From positions 62,001 through 126,000 of the forward strand of contig WNNJ02003515.1 in assembly GCA_012934845.2 (NCBI GenBank): 64,000 nt of DNA, written 5' to 3'. Source of the DNA: Pomphorhynchus laevis. Taxonomy: Eukaryota > Acanthocephala > Palaeacanthocephala > Echinorhynchida > Pomphorhynchidae. The position numbers were made by a program, and so were the translations under genes. Positions 39,579-50,750 of the stretch are shown piece after piece (the first letter of the stretch is position 1; every line of letters starts with the position of its first letter). The notes under the pieces were generated by a model. It did no database searches. It was not told the origin of the DNA and saw only the letters and a list, made by a program, of their open reading frames with translations.

Positions 39579-42500
39579 ACGAATTCTTCTTGCTGCGTTA
39601 CAAATCCTATCAGTGTTAGCATGTGTTTTCAGATTGTTTTGAACAATTATACCAAGATCCAGAATGGACTACGTGGAAACAACAAACTCATCGCCAATAA
39701 AATATTCTTGACTCACATTGCTATGACCTAATCTCATATGTGCACACTTTTTAATATTCAATACAATTCCAGTGTTTAAAGACCATCGATAAACAATGTT
39801 TAGGATAATTTGAAAGTCATTTCGATCCTTGTTGGTTTTAATCATTTTCCATACCTTTAAATCATCGGCAAAAGCTAAAACACTACAATCCTCAATTAAA
39901 TCTAGTAGCTGATTTATAAATATGTTCATCAACAACGGTCCTAAGACTGATCCCTGTGGTACTCCTAAGGTGATAGGACGATAAGACGATAGACATTAAC
40001 CTACACGAACAGCAAAGAATCTATCTTTAAGAAAATCTTGAATCCAGCTTATAATGGAGCGATTGACTTGATAAGACTCAAGGGTGGAAATTAGCATTTT
40101 GTAGGGCACCCTATCAAAAGCCCGACTAAAGTCAAGAAATATTACGTCGATACAGTACCCGTTAGCAACATGTCCAACCCAATCTTCACGAGCATGTAAT
40201 AAGTTTGTAAGACATGAACGCCGAGGGCGAAATCCATGCTGTGCATTATTGAGAATTCTCAGCGAACTCAAATGATCATATATGCGTCTGTTTAGTATGT
40301 GCTCAATCACTTTGCATACTACACTAGTTAGACTTATTGCCCTATAGTTATTCGGATCATCTTTTACACCATTTTTATAAATTGGTACTACAATCGCTTT
40401 TTTTCAGGCAGCGGGTAACTTCGAAATGCGCAAGCTCAGCTCAAATATGGAGGCTAATGGTTCAGCCAGAACAGGAGCAAGTAACTTAAGAAGTTGGGGG
40501 TGAATATCATCTGGGCCTGCCGCTGATGATCTAGATAACCTAGCCAATTGGGTCCTTTGCTGTTTTGTATTTTCATCAACGATCTACCCAGTGTAATAAG
40601 TTCGCATTCATTATTATTTGCTGACGATTTAAAAATTTGGAGAGCCATCAAGTCGAATTATGATCGTAACATTCTTCAATCAGATATTGACACGGTTCTT
40701 AAGTGGGCACGTTCTAATGGTCTGTCTGTTAATGCCTCGAAGTGCACTTGCATGCACATTCGATCACGTAATATTGTTCCAGTGCCGATATATCATCTCG
40801 GGGATCGAGTGATTAAATTGGTTTCGAGCTATAAAGATCTTGGCGTATTGATAACGGATGATTTCTCCACTCGCCAAAACACTGAGTACATTTGTTCGAA
40901 GGCCATGCGTATGGTTGGTTTCCTTCGCCGATCATTCAGCTATGTGAGTCCACGTTCTTTTAGAGTTCTTGCAAACGCTTTTGTACTAAGTCATTTGTTA
41001 TATGCTTCTCAATGTTCATACCCTCGAACCAGAGATGAGATTAATCGACTTGAGAAGGTGCTACGTAGGGCAACAAAATTAGTACATTCTTTGAGAGAAC
41101 TTCCTTACGAGGACCGTCTTCGGTCTTTAAATATGCAGTCATTATGTGATATTCGTGACTCGCGGGATCTGTGTCTTGTATGGGAGGTATTTCACAATGA
41201 ACACCATGTGTTGCGTGGGCTCTTCAACATTCGATCAACTCGAGCTTTGCGAGGTCACTCGTTTTATCTTAGTCGCCAACGAATAGTACATTCTAGGACG
41301 ATTCAATTTGGACAACGAATAATAAATTCATGGAATCGTTTAAGCGATGATATTGTAAATGCGGGAACTCGTGAGCTCTTTAAACGACAGATTATTTTAA
41401 ATTGTTAACTGATTTGTTTTTGATTTTCTCTTTTTCTTTTATTTTGACTATCGATTTGTCAGCAACTGTGAGCTATGCTCGTAACGTTGTCTACATAATA
41501 ATAATTCAACAAAAACCTCATGTGTACTTATCGTTAAAACTGGAGAACCAATTTCTACCTGTTGTGATGCTGCATCTCCACATATGCTAGAGAATTCATC
41601 TGGTGTTAGCTCAAAAGCGGATGCAAACACTTCTGTCATGCTGTCTGGCGATGTCACTCGGGTGTTACCGTCTCTTAAAGATGAAATAGCTGGTAGCAGA
41701 GCTCTGGATCCTTTCACATAAGCTCAAAATTTTGTTGGTTCTGTATCAATTTGTAAAGCTAATTGATCTTCAAAACTTTGCCTTTTTGTAATCTTAAGGC
41801 GATTGACGAAATTTCGGAACATTGTATACCGCTTTTTAAAATTATTCTGATGTCGGCTTAGTTCAAATTGACGATTCCTATGTTTGAGAGCATATCGCAA
41901 TTCAGTGTCAAACCAAGGAGGGTATTTAGCTTTACTTTTTGGTAATCTACGGAGTGGTGCAAACTTATCTGCAAGAGCTACTAAACCTGATTCAATAACA
42001 TGCCACCTTACCTCAATGTCTTCACTAGCACAGTTGAATGATGTTCTTAGTGCCGCCTCTCGTAATGAGTCTTCATCAATTTGTTGCCAAGAGCTTTTCG
42101 ACATTATCAAATTTTCCAGTTTTGGGATCATACACCTAGAAAAATAATTGAATAAGATCATGCAATGATCGCTCAATCCAATAGGACTCTGATAGCTCAT
42201 ATTACCCACACTTGTAATTAATTTGGAAAATACAAAATCTAGACAAGATTCCTGGTTTTGCGCGAATCTGGTGGGCGACTGCACATGTTGCTCTAACATG
42301 AGATCATTTGTAAGAAAATTCCACAAATCCACATCTGACTTGGAAGAACTACTATCCAAAACATAATTCCCGATGTGACCAGCTGAGGGTATATTAAAAT
42401 CGCCAACTAGTAGATATTCTTCAAGCTCAGAACAGTGACTAATTAGTGTAGAGAATTAATGACTTAATACGGATGATTGCGGCGACCTGTAGCACACGGC

Positions 42501-43990
42501 AATACTTAAGGGACCTCCGAAGTGTGAAACAATGACTGAGAGAAACTCACACGTGCCCAGATCATTTTTAAAATTACGAGTGGAAGTAATGTTTAAGGAT
42601 GTCGTAATATATAGCGCAACACCTCCACCCTTCCGAGACTTTCTATCAGCTCTCACCAAATTATATCCCATAATAGCAATTAAACCATCGGGGATATCAC
42701 GATGCAGCCATGTTTCAGTGAGAGCCAGGATCGCTGGTTTATTTAAGATGACCCATGCCTTAAGTTCATCAAATTTTGGTAAAATACTCCTTAAATTAGT
42801 ATAGGCGACACTAATACCAGAAGCAGAGGGTAATTGAGTAGTAATGTTGGATGTGATATCAATGCGCGCTAGATTTCCTAATTGTAAAATGTAATCCCTC
42901 GAAGAACTCTCCAAACTCACCAACGCACGAATGGTCGCCGACGAACTACTCGAAAATTTCTTATCATTAGATCAGTCTCTCCATTCGATCTTCTAAATGC
43001 TAGATTAGCACGAGCATTATTAAGCAACAATCTTTCCTCGACCGAGAGATCTTTAAAAAATTGTGTCGTCTTACCTTTCAAGCGATAACCTCTAGCTAAA
43101 ACTGCTCTTGTATTATCTGCAGAATCAAATACTACTTTAAGTAATCGTGGTTTGTGTTGTGCTTTTTTACCAAGACGAAATAAGCTTTTGACATTGAGAC
43201 TACGCGCAATATTCCCTTCACCCTGGACGAATATATCCAAAAAGACCTTATGAATAGAAACTACGTCATCATCCACACGGGTCTGAACGTTGTCTGCAGA
43301 AGATTCAGTGATGTTAGCAAAAATTACGCAATTATTTCTGTTTCTAGCACGATTCCTAATATTGATAATTTCAACAAATGTCTTATCTGTCAAATCCTTG
43401 GATTTCAGTTCATTTTCATTTCCGGCTGCCACATCATTGCACACTGATTCCACACATCGTCTCTTGTCTGCGTTCTACTTAAAGGCTGCTTCAATACATT
43501 CTTTGGTCGAACAGGAGTAGAAATCAATATATTGTGGTTCTTAGGACTGTGTTCCGAGAATATGTCAGATAAAGGTGAAGGCCATTTAGGAATATTCGTA
43601 GGTGTAACTTTATCCTTGTCGTTTGCCATCACAGTGCTGTCATTGATATTTCTTCTTTGTTTATACACCGTCCGTGAATGTTTATGTCCTCGTGTCTAAA
43701 TGCGAGTCGAACTTGAAGCATCTATTACGTCTGGTTCCTTATTTGAATTGACGTGTAACGACATCGGCGTAGTGATTTTGCTCTGGCATATGCTAGATTC
43801 TTTGTCAATAATTTGTTCTTGAAACCTACGTGTCTTTAAGTTAAAATGAGCATTGTCCTTTGGTGATGTCAATGAACTACAAAATACGATTGACGCAGTA
43901 CAAAAACCACATATGAATTTTCTTCTACTCAATGTATCAGCCAGCATCTTTATGTGGCACAGTTACTGTAGTCCAGACATTGCAGCCATC
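39579..43990 (-). mobile_element. LINE B copy 1 (CR1/L2-like), interrupted by a nested LINE
   Basis: Minus strand, 5' to 3'. N-terminal zinc motif at 44030-43900 (VGCDGDGCNVWTT, then KFICGFC). ORF1 at 43453-42917 (NNCVIFANITES, LFRLGKKAQHKPRLLKVVF, GETDLMIRNFRVVRRRPFVR). Endonuclease at 42923-41724 (VAYTNLRSILPKFDELKAW, LTETWLHRDIP, GGVALYI, GLSDHCMILF). Pre-RT at 41717-41507 (ISTHEVF). Then the nested insertion 41502-40550. RT at 40549-39600 (SRSSAAGPDDIHPQLLKLL, FRPRRSCLTNLLHAREDW, VIFLDFSRAFDRVPY, FADDLKVW, DLGIIVQNNLK). A few stops or frame changes. 3' end lost. Confidence 0.8.
40550..41502 (+). mobile_element. 5'-truncated CR1/L2-like LINE nested in LINE B
   Basis: Begins inside the RT motif GPLLFCIFINDLP and stays open to 41408: FADDLKIWRAI, DLGVLITDDFST, RRSFSYVSPRSFRVL, FNIRSTRALRGHSFYLSRQR, INSWNRLSDDIV. 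The 3' UTR has a stem-loop GAGC-TAT-GCTC (41470-41480) and ends in ATAATAATA. AATT at 40546-40549 and 41503-41506 may be a 4-bp target duplication. Removing it restores continuous LINE B text (ISTHEVF to LARLSRSSAAG). Confidence 0.8.
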
Positions 43991-44224
43991 ACCATCACAT
44001 CCTACTTGTCTTGATATGAATTCAGGAATGTCGTTACATTACGTATGCCCATAATTGTAATTGTATGTGGTTATTGTGCATTTATGCGATTTTCTTCCAA
44101 TATAGAAATATTGTTCCAATATGGATATACTTCCGTTGAAGTAATCGTTAAAGTAATCGTTGTAATCGATGTAATCGATGTAATCGTTGTAAACGTTGAA
44201 ATCGTAGTATAATTCTATACGATT
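43991..44224. repeat. LINE B 5' edge and a 9-bp microsatellite
   Basis: 44134-44207 is a run of GTAATCGTT/GTAATCGAT units (about eight). The part before it includes the start of the LINE B zinc motif. No other feature. Confidence 0.65.
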
Positions 44225-44390
44225 TTATACAATTTATATTTATGTCAAGACAAAATTTATAATTAAAATTTAAAATAAAACTAAAATATTATTAGTTGAC
44301 TAATAAAGAATTTAACATGTATTCGAATAAAGAATATATATCATCAGGTAGAACTGCTATGTTATCAGGTTTCAGCCAATCTTCCTCGTA
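44225..44390 (-). repeat. pLTR fragment (copy M)
   Basis: Plus-strand words GTTGACTAATAAAGAATTT, ATCATCAGGTAGAACTGC and TATGTTATCAGGTTTC mark the 3' half and part of the core of the family A terminal repeat in reverse. Confidence 0.6.
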
Positions 44391-44504
44391 AACTTATAAA
44401 TCAACAAAATATTAAAAGTATATTTTTACTTTTGTAAGTAAATATTTTTATGGAAATATACTAGATAATAAAATTTCATAATATGAAATATATCATTAAT
44501 AATA

Positions 44505-44815
44505 AGATAAATTTATTTTTAAGTGGCAAATGCGTGCCAACGGCGTGCTTACAAGCTCACTAATAATAATTTCTCAGACGATTCAGTGTGTATGTTCATT
44601 CCATTCGTTAATATTTTTCGTTCAATTCGATCGTTCAGTTCGTTCAAACCGTTCGTTTAGTATGTTCGCTCAGTCCGGTCATTCAGCCGTTTGTTTAATC
44701 CGGTCCTTCAGTCCGTTCGTCCAGACTGTTCGTTCAGTCCGTTCGTTCAGTTTATTCATTCAGTCGTTTCGTTCAGTTCATTCGTTCAGTCCGTTCGTTC
44801 AGACTCTTCTTTTAT
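44505..44815 (-). mobile_element. VNTR plus LINE-tail composite element (copy 2)
   Basis: Same order as 15842-16135. On the minus strand: a VNTR of GGACTGAACGAAC-type units (about 44812-44620), a shared 75-base segment (CTGAATCGTCTG), and the LINE A-like end GGCACGCATTTGCCAC plus TAAAAATAAAT. Identity outside the VNTR is high, about one difference in 25 bases by eye over 44521-44600. The two VNTRs differ in unit number and order. The right edge abuts the RLE LINE. Confidence 0.6.
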
Positions 44816-44829
44816 AATTAAGCGGAAGA

Positions 44830-45500
44830 GTTATTATTATTAGTATATATAGTATAAAAAATCACGCCATACACGTGATAGATCGTCAAGCCCACCAACG
44901 AAAGTCGAATCATCTGCATACCAGCATTGTTTTATTGATGGAATCGATTCTCTGATTTTATAAATCAAGGGCATCGACGAGATTGCAAACGCTGGCATCG
45001 CAAGAGGGTCCCCTTGAGTGACACCCTCTGACGATGCTAAATTACCTCCTTGGCCAACAAGTAAAGCATTTAGCTTATATATATTTCTCAGAACACATGT
45101 GAAGGCAGGGCATACTTTTTCGACATTTTTAAGCATTAGGCATCTATTCATTAGATTAAACGCATTCTTCGCGTCCACTGACAGTATTCCATATTGCTCG
45201 TCCGAGTGGAAATGATCGGTTAATGTATGTATCACATACCCTAGCCCACCTGGCTGTCCCGCACACATTTACAGATTACCTGCTACTGCCCTTAAATCTC
45301 TTTTAGCCACATTCAGAATAGCTTTACCAATTACACGACGAAATACCTCACCTACTCCAATAGGTCGGACACCAGGGTGCTTATTTAAGCAACAATTCTG
45401 CTGTTAACGTATGCCTGTAAAGACTCAGCCGGAATTGATTCTGATGCAATGCGCACTGCTAAACCCGCAATGGCATCAGCTAACTTTATCGAGTGCCTTA
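44830..45500 (-). mobile_element. RLE LINE, RT fragment (3' side of an inverted pair)
   Basis: The minus strand reads LADAIAGLAVRIASESIP, HPGVRPIGVGEVFRRVIG, then open 45268-44840: GILSVDAKNAFNLMNR, SEGVTQGDPLAMPAFAISSM and QCWYADDSTFVGG. It starts close to the point where the plus-strand 5' fragment (45555-46345) stops in element order, giving a head-to-head pair. Confidence 0.8.
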
Positions 45501-45554
45501 AAAATTTAAGAATTTAAAAATTTAAAAATTAAAAAATTTAAGGTATCGAGTACC

Positions 45555-46345
45555 TTAAAAAAATTTTGGTTTCTAATAAACATACAATATAATAACATAC
45601 AATTGCATTTCTAAACATTCCATGACGAAGGGCAAGCCGAGTAATATTGCCCCGTGCTGTACATGCAACGGTAATGCTGCAAGATGCAAAGGATGTCGGT
45701 GTGCGAAAAATAAAACAGCATGTGTCAACTGCAGAGCAGATTGTTGCCAAAATACGTGTCCAAATATGATATCTAAGAACTTAGATAGTGTGCCCCTTGA
45801 CAATTTAAATTGTCATCTTTCAACAGTCGATACATCTAATGAACCAGTCGTGGTTGGACAGCGTCGGGAGAATTTAAATTACGATAATTTGATCGAGGAC
45901 ATGTATATGACAGTAATAAGCTGGGTTCCAAATCATATGAAACTTCCAAAATGCAGTACCAGTGTCAGTTTATCAATCTCCTGACAGAAAAATTCAACGC
46001 AGTCGCGATCCCTAGCTTACATGAACAACGGGCATTGAAAGAAGTTGTGGTAATGAGTCAATTGATGTTACAATCAATACCATCGAGAGGAATTGGTACA
46101 ATAAGAAAGGCTCTACTACGAAGAATGGATGATTGGAATTTGGGAAAGTATAAAGAACTTTTTGACGAGGCAAGCATCTTACAACGTCGAATGGTTAGTG
46201 ATGGATTTGCAAAGGGTTTTCAAAGAATAAGTAAGCAGAAAAAATTTTCTCGTTTTATGCGAGCAGGCAAAACGAGTGCAGCGATAAAAATCCTTGAAGA
46301 CACTGAAGATGGCAATACGGTTTATAGTTATAGACGTTAAAAAAG
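45555..46345 (+). mobile_element. RLE LINE, 5' fragment with CXC-like domain (inverted)
   Basis: The start ATG at 45622 opens MTKGKPSNIAPCCTCNGNA, then RCKGCRCAKNKTACVNC and DCCQNTCPN: nine or more cysteines in about 35 residues. Helical linker at 45951-46340 with VVMSQLMLQSIPSRGIGTIR, FMRAGKTSAAIKIL and a break after TVYSY. Same domain as 2305-2960. Bases 45495-45545 before it are a TTTAAAAA microsatellite. Confidence 0.75.
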
Positions 46346-46496
46346 TATTGATTATTAAAGTTCTTCCAATGATACATAATCCAACTTTGGCTTATCCGTC
46401 ATTTCCCATGCCATATGCTTTAAACTATCTTGATACCTATTAACTGCTTACAATCAATCCAGTTCTAGATCAATCCAGCAAATTTAACAGTTTTAA
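46346..46496. other. Spacer between RLE LINE and LINE A
   Basis: About 150 bases without recognised motif; probably the 5' edge of LINE A copy 2. Confidence 0.35.
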
Positions 46497-46576
46497 CGCA
46501 CAAGGACAACCATCGACGCACTACGACAACCATCAACGACAACCATCGACGACAACAATCGACGGCAACCATCGTT
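46497..46576 (+). repeat. Short tandem repeat before LINE A ORF1
   Basis: Six to seven variants of GACAACCATCGAC directly before the ORF1 ATG (46578). The position is like the 20-bp repeats of copy 1, but the unit sequence is different. Confidence 0.8.
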
Positions 46577-49500
46577 TATGGGTGGACGTAAGAAAACAAC
46601 TAAGACCGACACCAACTATGGACAACTGCAAGTACAGTGCTCGATACACGACTGCAGCGTCTGGACAACAATCACCTGCGACAAGAATAACGCTAAAGAA
46701 GACTTCGTATGTGGTTTTTGTGCCAACAAACTAATATGCAACCTTTCCAATAAGCACATATCAACATCCAACACGTCAACTCAAACTACCCCCGTCGTTT
46801 CTAATGTCCTTTCTCCACCCACCGACCCTGCCACTATATACACTTCCCATTCCATGTCATCTTCACTCCCAGACACCTCACGTCCAGTCCTTCCTGTCTC
46901 GTTTCTCAATAACTTGCATCCATCAATCAAAATCACCTCCACCAACCTCCACTATCCTTGCACTCATAACCTTTCCTTACATCGCTTGCCACCCTCTTTA
47001 TTATCATTATCCTCTATGTCTCCCGTCGTCAAACAAAATCCCTCCAAATCATCAACTGCCAGCTCTTCTATCGTGATCTCACCTACTAACGTCAGTCGTC
47101 CTCCTTTACGGAAGCGCTTTGCTTCTCGCGATCGTTGTGTCATTGTTATTAATATCACGCCTTCTAACTCCTTATCTCCACAAGCACGTCTGGACCACGA
47201 TGTTTCCGCCTTCAGATCCATCCTCTCGTCTATTGTTCCTGCGGATAAACCATCCTTTTTCAAGGACATTTCTCCTGTCGCATTCATCCGTCTAAGGAAA
47301 TCTTCTCAATATTATCCTTCCCAGCAACCCTCTTCTAAAAATTGTTTTCAAGCATCGCTCTCACGCGTCTTCTGTCCTCTCTCAACGATTCAAACTCATG
47401 TCATCTTCAACCACTCGAATTTTCCCCGATCGCGCCCCTTCCGAAATCGCTCAAATCTCTTCAGCCCGCATCGAAAAACGCCGTCGCGAGGAAAACGGCG
47501 AAACATCATTCGCCATCCGAAACATAGACGGAAATTTTCAAGTTGTCCACACCCGTCCAAAAATTCGATGGCGCTCCATCTCTCCTATGTGTCTTCTCCA
47601 CTAGTCTCTTTCGCCACAGCACACGGTTTCCGCATCGGTCTCCTCAACACTAGATCTATTCTCAATAAATTCGATGTTATCCTCAACCTATTCACCAAGC
47701 AATCCATCGATCTCTTCTGCCTCACCGAATCCTGGCACTCAGATTCCGACGACCTTTCCATTCGCCGTCTGCTCTCTGCCGGTTGCTCCCTAGTCGAATC
47801 CGCCCGCCCCCTCAGCTCATGCCCTTCTAAATCCTCTAATCATGGCGGCATCGTCGCATGCGCGCGTCACCCAGCGTCTCTTCGCAAAATCAATCCCCTT
47901 TCAGCCCTTGCTCTTTTGAATTGCTCACTTGTCCTTATTCTAACCCGATCACTCTAGATCTCGCCATTGTATACCGTCCTGGTTCATCAGCTCATACAGC
48001 TTTATTTTTTACCGAACTCGCTGACCTCCTTTCTCATTGTTCTTTGTCCTCAATCCCTTCACTCGTTCTAGGCGACTTCAATATCCGCCTAGACAGCCCC
48101 TCTTCCACAGATTCCATCTGCTTCATCAACATTCTATCCAACTACAATTACAAACTAATCTCCACTGCCCACACACATATACTTGGCGGAGCACTCGACA
48201 TCATCGCTGTCCCCGATCATTTTGCTGCCCACACCTCACTGTCCATCTCTGATCCTGGTCTATCCGATCACTTTCTTATCACCCTTGATCTCGCCCGCAA
48301 CCACACCTCTCCTCACACACCTACAATCCTACCTCGCCCTTGGAGAAATCTTGACCTCTCCCTTCTCCGCTCTGCCTTACTCAAATCGTCTCTATCATTA
48401 CCCACAATAACATATTCATCTCCTCACGATCTCGCCTTTCTTTTCGACTCTGAACTCACATCCACTCTCGATATTCTCTTGCCCTTCAAGTCTCACCCCA
48501 CAGTCGCTTGCACCGTGCCCCATGGTTTGACATCTAATGCCTACTCTCAAAGCGTCGACTCCGCCATGCTTTTTGAGTCTACCACCGCTCTCTCAGACGC
48601 GATTTCCGCTCAATCACTCCGTCTTTCCGTTATTCCTATCTTGCTCTTCGTCGGTCTCATCTCCACCTACTACGTACCAAATGCAACTCCTTCTGGCAGC
48701 ATAAAATCATCACTTCATTCAACTCTAAGACTCTCTGGCATACTTTTAACTCAATCCTGGCTCGTTCCTCTACGCCTTGCAACATCAATGCTAATGATTA
48801 TTCGTCATTTCTCCAGACTAAAGTATCCACGCTGCTCTCTCACACCCCGGTCTCCATCCTATCCCACTCTGCCCAGTCTACTCTCATCCTTCCGGAACTC
48901 TTTCATCTTCTCCCTGTATCACCTACAGAAGTATCATCTGTTCTCATGTCCTTGCCCAACAAAACCTCACCTGCCGATCCCCTGCCTACCCACATATTAA
49001 AATCTATATGCTCATCGATATCCCCATTTCTCACAACCTTGTTTAACTCGTCCATCCGCAGTCGTATCTTCCCTTCACACTGGAAATCCGCAATCGTTCG
49101 TCCCCTCCTTAAGAAACAATCGCTCGACCCCTCCCTTCCTTCTAGCTATCGCCCCATTTCACTACTCCCTACTCTTTCAAAGCTCTTAGAACGCCTCATC
49201 TTAATACAAATCAACGCTTATCTCTCCTCATCCAATCTGTACTCTCCTTTCCAATCCGCTTTCCACTCTAATCACTCGACAGAAATCGCATGCATAAAAG
49301 TGTACAACGACTTACTCATTTCTCGAGACAAGGCTCTATATAGTGTTCTCATCTCCCTCGACCTCTCCTCCGCATTCGACATTGTCGACCACTCCGTCCT
49401 CCTTTCTCGCCTTCGTTATGATTACGGCTTTTCTTCCTCCTCCGTAGCTTGGTTCGCCTCATATCTATCCGACCGTTCCTTTCGCGTCTGTTCTAATTCA

Positions 49501-50533
49501 TCATCCTCCCCTCCCATCCCTATTTTTGCGGGGTTCCACAAGGTTCAGTCCTAGGTCCCCTGCTTTTCTCTCTTCTGCTTGGCGATCTATCTCGGTTAAT
49601 CAAACCTTACTCCTTTAAAGTCATGCAATACGCCGATGACATTCTAATCTATGCTCATGCACCCGAACATCGCATACACGATATCGGCATTTCTGCCTCC
49701 AACTGTCTTTCTTCTATCTACATCGTCTCTCCAATCTCCATCTCGTTCTAAACCCCGAAAAGTCCTAAATAATGTGTATACTTCCCCGTAAACCAAGCAT
49801 ATCTCCTCCCATTGTATCTTTTGCCTCATCGATCATCCCCATAGTCCACAATCTCACTTTCTTGGGCTTCCATTTCGATTATCATCTTTCCCTTAAACCC
49901 TTCGTCCGTGAAAAGGTCCGCTCGTCTAACTTAATTCTTCGTGACATCCGCCGTATCCGCCCCCTTATCGACTTCCGTTCTTGTACGTCTCTTCTTTCAT
50001 CGTTTCTTTTCCCTAAAATCGATTACTGCCTCAGCCTTTTCGCCAATTCTCCAAATTCCATCATCCTACCCCTACAACGAATAATCAACACCGCCGTTCG
50101 TGTGCTCTTTCGTCTCCGTCGCTTCGACCACACATCCACATATTTTGCCCAACTCTCCTGGCCCACCATCCACATCCGCATCAAACTCCGCCTTCTCGTT
50201 ACTTTTCGTCTCATCGCTGTTGGCTCCGCATCGTTCATCAACCTTCCTTTCTTAGACGATACTCGCCCCACCTCGCTATCGCTTCGTTCCTGTCATACCC
50301 TCTTACTCCACGTTCCTAATTACTCCAACAACTACGGTCTCCGATCCTTCCTCGTCGCCGCCTCACTCGCCTGGAATCAATTCCCTCTCGACGTCCGCCG
50401 CGCTCCCTCCTTTATCACATTCAAACACCTCCTCCGTTCACACCTTCTCGACACCTAATTCACAGTTTTGTTTTGTTGTGGTCATGTAAGCGTGCGCTGG
50501 CACGCATTTGCCACGTTAAAATAAATCCTTTTT
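46497..50533 (+). mobile_element. LINE A copy 2 (CR1/L2-like), near full length
   Basis: ORF1 46578-47604 with one frame change near 47340-47400 (SIHDCSVWTTI and FVCGFC zinc motif; SRDRCVIVINITPS; GETSFAIRNIDGNFQVVHTR). ORF2 47568-50458 with about three frame changes: endonuclease (LLNTRSIL, LTESWHSDSDD, VLGDFNIRLDSP, DPGLSDHFLITL), RT (PLLKKQSLDPSLPSSYRPIS, LISLDLSSAFDIVDHSVL, then a YADDIL box near 49630), C-terminus (SFLVAASLAWNQFPLDVRRA). 3' UTR with stem-loop GCGTGC-GCTG-GCACGC (50490-50505) and tail TTAAAATAAATCC. ORF1 and ORF2 overlap by 37 bases. Confidence 0.85.
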
Positions 50534-50622
50534 TTCATGATTTCCAGCATGTTTATATATATATAATACTAATTATTGTTAGATGAAATCAGGACAATAA
50601 AATCAAGATTTATTTTATAACG

Positions 50623-50646
50623 TTTTCGGGATAGTTCCCTTCTTCA
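50623..50646 (-). ncRNA. Hammerhead-like hairpin of Penelope Z
   Basis: The minus strand reads CTGAAGAAGGGA, loop ACTA, TCCCGAAAA. CUGANGA and GAAA boxes flank stem GGGA/TCCC. An extra A precedes the stem. ATAAAAT/ATTTTAT downstream (50590-50620) could form the next stem. Penelope X has GGGT/ACCC at the same place. Confidence 0.5.
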
Positions 50647-50750
50647 GTAACACTAGCACAATGGCTTCTCAACAATGTTTTTATGCACATGGCTTACGCT
50701 TCAAAACATGGAAGAATCACACTACTGCTTCCGATAATCACATTGTTTTT

